Origin: Fuerstiella sp.
GTDB taxonomy: Bacteria; Planctomycetota; Planctomycetia; Planctomycetales; Planctomycetaceae
Reading direction: 5' to 3'
Assembly (NCBI GenBank): GCA_022447225.1
Contig: JAKVAZ010000004.1
Span: 1-64,000, forward strand
Length of the DNA stretch: 64,000 nt
Positions within the stretch are counted from its first letter, which is position 1. Each line of letters starts with the position of its first letter. A program made the translations under genes and the position numbers. Below, piece after piece: positions 59,251 to 64,000 of this stretch. Below the pieces are notes generated by a model that was not told the DNA's origin, searched no databases, and worked only from the letters and a program-made list of their open reading frames with translations.

Positions 59251-60051
59251 ATGTCTTCCGATTCTTCCATTGAAACTGACTCTTCCACGGGTGAAGAAAA
59301 AACGCCTGATCGTTCTACGGCGCACGTCGGTCTCGTCTGCACACACGGGCGGGAACTGACGTCACTGCTCAGCCGACTGGATCGTCGCCGGTGTTATTCC
59401 CAGGAACAAATGCGATTTACGGGCGGTTTTTTCGACACCGATATTCGAGTCGCCATCGTCGAAGCCGGAGCTGGATTTGCAGCTCATCGCAAAGCCACAG
59501 AAGTTCTGGTCAAGGAACATGCACCGGCATGGGTCGTTTCCACAGGATTCAGTTCATCGCTCGCAAAAGATGTCCGGGCGGGAGATCTCTCTCTGGCCGA
59601 CACGATCCGCGACACTCACCGGCAGTGCCTCAAACTCAACTGTCCCATTCCGGAATCAAAACATGCCACAATCAGAACCCATCTGGTCACAGACAGTCAT
59701 CCGGCCACCTCGGAACAAAAACAGCAATGGTCGGCAGAAACGGCCGCCTCGGCTGTGGATACCACAAGTCTGGCGGTTGCTCAGATCTGTCAGGCTTCCC
59801 ATATCCCATGTCTTTCAATTCGAGCCATCATTGACGATCTGCAGGAAGAGATGCCGGAGTCTGTGCTGAATGCTCTGTTCGAACCGGATTCACCATCAGC
59901 AGGTAATCCAATCAGTCGCTGGGTCTCGAACCTGCGACAGTCCAAAGAAGAAAAACAGTGGTTCGCTCGCGCGGAATCCGCAGCACAACATCTTGACCGA
60001 TTCCTTTCAGGAGTCATTCGGCAACTAGGTGACCATCTGGAACCCGTGTGA
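59251..60051 (+). CDS. Nucleoside-phosphorylase-fold protein with altered active site
   Basis: This 266-aa protein has the MTA/SAH-nucleosidase (PNP_UDP) fold. The glycine-rich VSTGFSSSLAKDVRAGDLSLADT near 93-115 corresponds to the phosphate/purine loop, and IRAIIDD near 194-200 carries the catalytic Asp. The usual DME motif that binds ribose hydroxyls reads VDTTS near 170-174, with Met and Glu both replaced by Thr. It may therefore act on an unusual nucleoside or on a hopanoid-type substrate, as some relatives do. The first 30 residues are Ser/Thr-rich and disordered in appearance. It lies 62 bases after argJ on the same strand. Confidence 0.75.
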   Translation: MSSDSSIETDSSTGEEKTPDRSTAHVGLVCTHGRELTSLLSRLDRRRCYSQEQMRFTGGFFDTDIRVAIVEAGAGFAAHRKATEVLVKEHAPAWVVSTGFSSSLAKDVRAGDLSLADTIRDTHRQCLKLNCPIPESKHATIRTHLVTDSHPATSEQKQQWSAETAASAVDTTSLAVAQICQASHIPCLSIRAIIDDLQEEMPESVLNALFEPDSPSAGNPISRWVSNLRQSKEEKQWFARAESAAQHLDRFLSGVIRQLGDHLEPV

Positions 60052-60179
60052 AATTTCCGGGTAACACAGTTTTTTCGGCTATCGTTTCCAGCCTGGCTGC
60101 CATTCCATCACACGACTAAACCGACAGCTTGATCCGCTCCGGAGTCACAGATATCATCTTCGCACTGGTTTTTTATTTT

Positions 60180-60254
60180 GGTGGCTATAGCTCAGTTGGT
60201 TAGAGCGCTGGATTGTGGTTCCAGAGGTCGCCGGTTCAAATCCGGTTAGCCACC
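60180..60254 (+). tRNA. tRNA-His (GTG)
   Basis: A full cloverleaf is present. The acceptor stem GTGGCTA (60181-60187) pairs with TAGCCAC (60247-60253). The D arm contains AGCTCAGTTGGTTAGAGC, the anticodon stem is CTGGA/TCCAG with loop TTGTGGT (anticodon GTG), and the T arm is CCGG TTCAAAT CCGG. The extra G at 60180 is encoded and pairs with C at 60254, the -1/73 pair that marks tRNA-His. The CCA end is not fully encoded and would be added. A clean terminator follows 13 bases later. Confidence 0.96.
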
Positions 60255-60266
60255 CATCTCTCTATG

Positions 60267-60297
60267 AACGTCTGCTCAATACAGCAGACGTTTTTTT
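60267..60297 (+). terminator. Rho-independent terminator after tRNA-His
   Basis: AACGTCTGCT (60267-60276) and AGCAGACGTT (60283-60292) form a perfect 10-bp stem with loop CAATAC, followed directly by a run of T residues to 60297. It ends the tRNA-His transcript. Confidence 0.93.
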
Positions 60298-60589
60298 GTG
60301 ATTTGGACAATCCAGCATATGTCCGGTCCGGGACTTCTCTGACATTCCGAATGCCGTTTCGCACACAAAAATGTGTTGCATGAAACGCTCCGGTTCCGAT
60401 GCTCTTTCAGGATTTTTGATTGTCGAACGAGTTTTTGACTGATAAACTCAGCCTATTCTCGTTTAAGAGAACGATCATTCTCAATCCTGTCAGCAACCCC
60501 TTCAGAGACGGCCGTCGAGTACTCATCAGTGTCTTCAACTCACTGGTGGCTCGGTTCATCACATTCTGTTATTCCGCACGAGGTGAACG

Positions 60590-61039
60590 ATGGCGTCGGC
60601 AACACCGGCCTCCACAGACTCATTACGCAGGATCTCCGAGCTGGAATACATCCTGATAGGCGACTTACGTGATTTGCTCGATTCACCGATTGATGAACAA
60701 AACCTTCGCTGGGTATCCGCTGTTGTGGATGCGATTCTGGAAACACTTCCGAAACAATTTGAGCTCAAGCAGCAACAGGGTGGCTATCTGCAGGAAGTTC
60801 TCAACGTACAGCCCAATTGGGAGTGCCATGTATTGTCACTGGAGGTCGAGCACGCACAAATCTGCCACCGCCTGCGGCAGTTGCGAAATCAGTTGCCGCA
60901 AGCGGTAAAAGTGAAGATTCTGGCGCGCTCCCTTCGTCGGGAACTCAAGAGCTGGATGCAGGCGTTTGTTGCACACAGTCGTCGCGAGTCGCGACTTTTG
61001 CAAACAGCAATGAATCTGGAGGTCGGCTGCGGAGACTAA
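60590..61039 (+). CDS. Small helical protein, possibly hemerythrin-like
   Basis: This 149-aa, all-helical, soluble protein contains regularly spaced acids and histidines: a WECHVLSLEVEHAQICHRL stretch near 76-94 and a C-terminal FVAHSRRESRLLQ near 124-136. The pattern recalls the fourth helix of hemerythrin-type four-helix bundles (HxxxE). Not all di-iron ligands can be placed, so this is a guess. ATG 60590 has the weak sequence GAGGTGAACG before it. It converges with the next gene. Confidence 0.55.
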   Translation: MASATPASTDSLRRISELEYILIGDLRDLLDSPIDEQNLRWVSAVVDAILETLPKQFELKQQQGGYLQEVLNVQPNWECHVLSLEVEHAQICHRLRQLRNQLPQAVKVKILARSLRRELKSWMQAFVAHSRRESRLLQTAMNLEVGCGD

Positions 61040-61144
61040 GTCTAGAACTTGGATGGAGCGAAAGTCATGGAGACTTTCCTCGATGAGTTATTCAGGTCCA
61101 AACTCTCCGCGAGTTTCCCTGTGTTGAGCCTCCCGACGGATGCA

Positions 61145-62218
61145 CTAACTCGTTGGTGGTTTCGGGTCACTCTTGAGTGGCAGCTTCACAGTCTTGCCGC
61201 TCCACGCTGCCTTGTAGATTGCCAAAATGAGCTCCACACTTCGGCGTCCTTCGACTCCGTCTACCACAGGGTCGGTTCCGTTTCTAATGGCGTTGACAAA
61301 ATCCTGCAGTTGATCCTGGTGTCCCTTGAACGAAATCGCGGACGGGTCGGCCGCTCCACCGGAATTACCAGTGTCCGCAGAGTACTTGCGCCGAATTGAT
61401 GCATCGCGTCGACTCTTCTTTTCAAATTTCCAATACAGGATATTGTCCTGTTCCACGATGACGGTTCCCTGCGTTCCATGGATCTCCGTCTTTTTTTGCA
61501 AGCCAGGCCATGCAGCCGTCGTGGCTTCAATAACTCCGACTGCACCATTGGCGAAACGCAGAGTCGCCACCCCGACGTCTTCGACTTCGATTCTCTTGTG
61601 CGCAATTGTGTTAGTCATTCCATTGACCTCGACAACATCACCCATCATCCAGCTGAGTAGGTCGACCTGATGAATTGCCTGATTCATGTAGGCTCCACCG
61701 CCGTCCATCTGCCACGTGCCTCGCCATCCTCCGCTGTCGTAGTATTCCTGAGTCCGCCACCATTTCACGTAGGTGTCCCCAAGTGTCAGCCTGCCGAATC
61801 GGCCTTCGTCAATTGCCGATTTCAGTTCTCGGTTCACAGGACTAAATCGTGATGGCAGAATCGTACACAGCCGCACTCCGTTATTTTCACACGCTTTGAT
61901 GATCCTGTCACAACGCTTCAGTGTAATTTCCAGTGGCTTTTCCACAGCCACATGTTTGCCGGCATTCGCGGCCGCGACGGCCGGTTCCATGTGAGCACCA
62001 CTGGGAGTACAGATATTGACGATGTCAACATCCGGGTCCGACAGCATTTCCTCAAGCGTATCAAAGGCCGTACAGCCGTGTTGTTCGGCAAAGGCATGAG
62101 CATACTTCGGCAGATGATCGAAACATGCGACAAGTTTTGCACCGCGCATGGCGGCGATCGCTTTTGCGTGAAAGTGTGAAATCATGCCCGTTCCGACGAG
62201 GGCAAATCCGACAGCCAT
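61145..62218 (-). CDS. Gfo/Idh/MocA family oxidoreductase
   Basis: This 357-aa NAD(P)-dependent dehydrogenase has a Rossmann motif FALVGTGMISHFHAKAI (5-21). DIVNICTPSGAHMEPAVAAANAGKHVAVEKPLE follows around 66-98 with the EKP signature lysine. The C-terminal substrate domain includes MDGGGAYMNQAIHQVDLLSW near 171-190, with the conserved His of many sugar dehydrogenases. The sequence is only distantly similar to the other family member at 52949-54094. Substrate unknown. It lies 33 bases downstream of tyrS on the same strand. Confidence 0.9.
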   Translation of the reverse strand: MAVGFALVGTGMISHFHAKAIAAMRGAKLVACFDHLPKYAHAFAEQHGCTAFDTLEEMLSDPDVDIVNICTPSGAHMEPAVAAANAGKHVAVEKPLEITLKRCDRIIKACENNGVRLCTILPSRFSPVNRELKSAIDEGRFGRLTLGDTYVKWWRTQEYYDSGGWRGTWQMDGGGAYMNQAIHQVDLLSWMMGDVVEVNGMTNTIAHKRIEVEDVGVATLRFANGAVGVIEATTAAWPGLQKKTEIHGTQGTVIVEQDNILYWKFEKKSRRDASIRRKYSADTGNSGGAADPSAISFKGHQDQLQDFVNAIRNGTDPVVDGVEGRRSVELILAIYKAAWSGKTVKLPLKSDPKPPTS

Positions 62219-62251
62219 AATGGATCCTCAAACTTCAATGTCGACAAAGCG

Positions 62252-63478
62252 TCACACAAGGTTGACTCTACAGAATTTTTTCCTGCCAGCCCAGACGAGC
62301 AAGCCGTTTTCGAGAGGGATCTGTTCAACAGGATCTTTGATCACCGTCTTGTCTTCGCCCAGCTTGGCACCTCCCTGAGCGATCAGCCTGCGAGCTTCAC
62401 CGTTGGACTTTTGCAGTCCTAGTTTTGTCAGCAGCAGAAAAGCGGGCAGGGCACCGTCTTCAAGATCGATTGAGGGAAGATCGACAGTAGGAATGTCGGC
62501 CGGCAGTCCTCCGGCACCGATTTCCTGTTGCCACCGTTGAGCTGCCGTATCAGCTTCAGCGGTCGAGTGATACTGGCTGATGATGATTTTGGCCAGATGG
62601 ATTTTGGTATCACGCGGGTGTCCGCTGAGCAGGGTGTTAACTTCTTCCATTGGCAATTCTGTCAGCAGTTCGAAGTACATCTTCATGACCTCGTCAGGCA
62701 ACTGCATGAATTTCTTTATCATCTCATATGGATCTTCACTTATACCGATGTAGTTACCGAGACTCTTGCCCATACGGCGCACACCATCCAGACCGACGAG
62801 AATCGGTGACATCATTCCGATCTGTTGATTCAGTCCTTCCTGAGACTGCAGGTCTCGAGCCAGCATGAAACTGTAAAGCTGCTCCGTCCCGCCCAGTTCA
62901 ACATCTGATTTAATCTCAACGGAATCCCACGCCTGCATAACGGGGTACAGGCACTCATGCAGGAAAATGGGTTTTTCGTCCGTGTAGCGTTTAGCAAAGT
63001 CATCTCGCGTCAGCAGCTGTGCGACGGTCACTCGACCACAAAGTTGCAGAATTTCGGCAAGGCCCATTTCGCCGAACCAGTCACCGTTGCGGTGCACTTC
63101 TGCTCGGTCCAGATCCACCACTTTGCTGACCTGTTGCAGATAGTCATGAGCATTGGCTTCAACTTCTTCTTCTGTCAGACGTTTGCTGCGAACTTCGTCA
63201 CGCCCGCTGGGATCGCCCACCATAGCTGTCGCATTGCCAATAATAATGACTGCCTTGTGGCCCAAATCCTGAAACTGACGAATCTTACGTAGAGGAACAG
63301 TGTGCCCCAGATGGACATCGATTCCGGTCGGATCGATGCCATACTTTACGCGAAGAGGTATGCCGGTATCGAAACTGCGCTGCAACTTCTGTGTGAGTTC
63401 CTCTTCCGGAACAATTTTCTCAATGCCACGGCGGATAACTCGGAGTTGTTTTTCGACAGAAGGAAAAGAAGTGGACAC
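62252..63478 (-). CDS. tyrS: Tyrosine--tRNA ligase
   Basis: This 408-aa class-I synthetase charges tRNA-Tyr. The HIGH-type motif is GIDPTGIDVHLGHTVPLRK near 45-63. The KMSKS position reads RRMGKSLGNYIG near 235-246 (a known TyrRS variant). A C-terminal S4-like RNA-binding domain (about 345-405) starts at LLTKLGLQKSNGEARRLIAQGG. The start is GTG at 63478. It lies 170 bases downstream of the dnaA end and directly upstream of a Gfo/Idh/MocA gene. Confidence 0.95.
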   Translation of the reverse strand: MSTSFPSVEKQLRVIRRGIEKIVPEEELTQKLQRSFDTGIPLRVKYGIDPTGIDVHLGHTVPLRKIRQFQDLGHKAVIIIGNATAMVGDPSGRDEVRSKRLTEEEVEANAHDYLQQVSKVVDLDRAEVHRNGDWFGEMGLAEILQLCGRVTVAQLLTRDDFAKRYTDEKPIFLHECLYPVMQAWDSVEIKSDVELGGTEQLYSFMLARDLQSQEGLNQQIGMMSPILVGLDGVRRMGKSLGNYIGISEDPYEMIKKFMQLPDEVMKMYFELLTELPMEEVNTLLSGHPRDTKIHLAKIIISQYHSTAEADTAAQRWQQEIGAGGLPADIPTVDLPSIDLEDGALPAFLLLTKLGLQKSNGEARRLIAQGGAKLGEDKTVIKDPVEQIPLENGLLVWAGRKKFCRVNLV

Positions 63479-63648
63479 GACAGATCACCGATAACGGTCA
63501 AAAATGATTGCAAAGCCGGGAGCCTATCAACTTATATACAGGACCAACAGCTCGCTGTCGCCGTATGAACTCTTTAATCGAGAGAGTCTCACGGGTCATC
63601 TGGCGCTGCATGTGAATTGAACCACGGTGAACAGTGCCCGTATGGAAT

Positions 63649-64000
63649 TCACGAAGCAATCGCCATCAGACGTTCTTCAATTTCCTGGACGACTTCACCC
63701 CACGTTGTACCACGGCATGAATTCGGCAAATCAACCTGGGTTCGTTCGCTGATCCAAACATCAACCCGCTTCGCCGCAGCCACAACAGTACTGTGATCGC
63801 GACCACCGAAATAACGACCGATCTCGCGCCAGGCGGCCCTGGTCAGTTTACGGGAAACGTACATAGCAATTGAACGAGGGCAACTAACGGACTTACGGCG
63901 GGTTTTGGACCGCATATCCACAACTGAAACACCGAATGCCTCGCACACAATGCGTTCGACATCATTGATCCGCACCAGATGGTGACACTCATCTTTGAGT
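63649..64000 (-). CDS. dnaA: Chromosomal replication initiator DnaA, C-terminal part (runs off window)
   Basis: The frame runs to the window edge without a stop, so only the last roughly 117 codons are seen. They contain DnaA domain IV: an opening helix (INDVERIVCEAFGVSVVDM), then SKTRRKSVSCPRSIAMYVSRKLT and GRYFGGRDHSTVVAAAKRV. The last contains the helix-turn-helix signature that contacts DnaA boxes (GGRDHSTV). The region after it, about 35 residues, is longer than in most DnaA proteins. Genes usually found after dnaA, such as dnaN, are not present. tyrS follows instead. Confidence 0.9.
   Translation of the reverse strand, partial: LKDECHHLVRINDVERIVCEAFGVSVVDMRSKTRRKSVSCPRSIAMYVSRKLTRAAWREIGRYFGGRDHSTVVAAAKRVDVWISERTQVDLPNSCRGTTWGEVVQEIEERLMAIAS

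Noticed and set aside
63528-63537. Possible DnaA box
   Set aside because: Only seven of nine positions match TTATCCACA and it is isolated, so an origin cannot be claimed.
1-64000. CRISPR arrays, insertion sequences, phage genes, rRNA
   Set aside because: No regularly spaced repeats, transposase motifs, structural phage proteins or rRNA sequence could be seen by reading the window.

Overview
The window looks like an ordinary chromosomal segment of a planctomycete (Planctomycetota). This rests on gene content, not on a database search. It has a DUF1571-type secreted protein, a PQQ-repeat secreted protein, very large signal-peptide-bearing beta-rich proteins, several Gfo/Idh/MocA oxidoreductases beside a TIM-barrel isomerase, a PurS-PurL fusion, and long, loosely packed intergenic stretches. 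I see no phage, insertion sequence, CRISPR array or rRNA.

Layout. 1-5.5 kb: a family-2 glycosyltransferase preceded by a stub of a second one, an SNF2-type helicase overlapping a small conserved-looking partner gene, a TAT-exported alpha/beta hydrolase and a MaoC-like hydratase. 5.8-19.1 kb: cell-envelope block with an HtrA-like PDZ protein that lacks the protease triad, undecaprenyl-diphosphatase UppP, two giant exported membrane-anchored proteins of unknown function (2087 and 1091 aa), and an inositol-monophosphatase-family enzyme. 19.7-26.8 kb: PurL carrying two PurS-like domains, exonuclease III, and a two-subunit 2-oxoacid:ferredoxin oxidoreductase. 26.8-27.8 kb: a 1-kb stretch without a convincing gene but with strong inverted repeats and a seven-codon reading frame behind an excellent Shine-Dalgarno sequence. 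27.8-31.6 kb: RraA-like aldolase divergent from a short-chain dehydrogenase, an EF-G remnant with an internal deletion and a frameshift, and a PQQ-repeat protein. 31.9-37.6 kb: a 1316-aa soluble protein of unknown function and RNase Y. 38-52.6 kb: mostly housekeeping genes (tilS, an MFS transporter, mtaB, tmk, scpB, DUF1571, panC, lgt, an ECF sigma factor, a lipoprotein, ispF, ruvC, ruvA, greA). 52.9-56.5 kb: a three-gene sugar-metabolism cluster (mannose-6-phosphate-isomerase-like cupin, TIM-barrel isomerase, Gfo/Idh/MocA dehydrogenase). 56.8-60.3 kb: argC, argJ, a nucleoside-phosphorylase-fold protein and tRNA-His with a clear terminator. 60.6-64 kb: a possible hemerythrin-like protein, another Gfo/Idh/MocA protein, tyrS and the 3' end of dnaA, which runs off the window.

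How the genes fit together. uppP, lgt, the large exported proteins and the pseudo-protease concern envelope biogenesis. argC-argJ are two steps of the arginine pathway. ispF-ruvC-ruvA sit in one tight same-strand run. The Kor subunits form a complete oxidoreductase apart from its ferredoxin. The most unusual items are the EF-G remnant (P-loop joined directly to domains IV/V), the triad-less HtrA-like protein, the duplicated PurS domain in PurL, the giant protein pair, and the structured 1-kb region upstream of korA. No clear new defence or mobile system was found.
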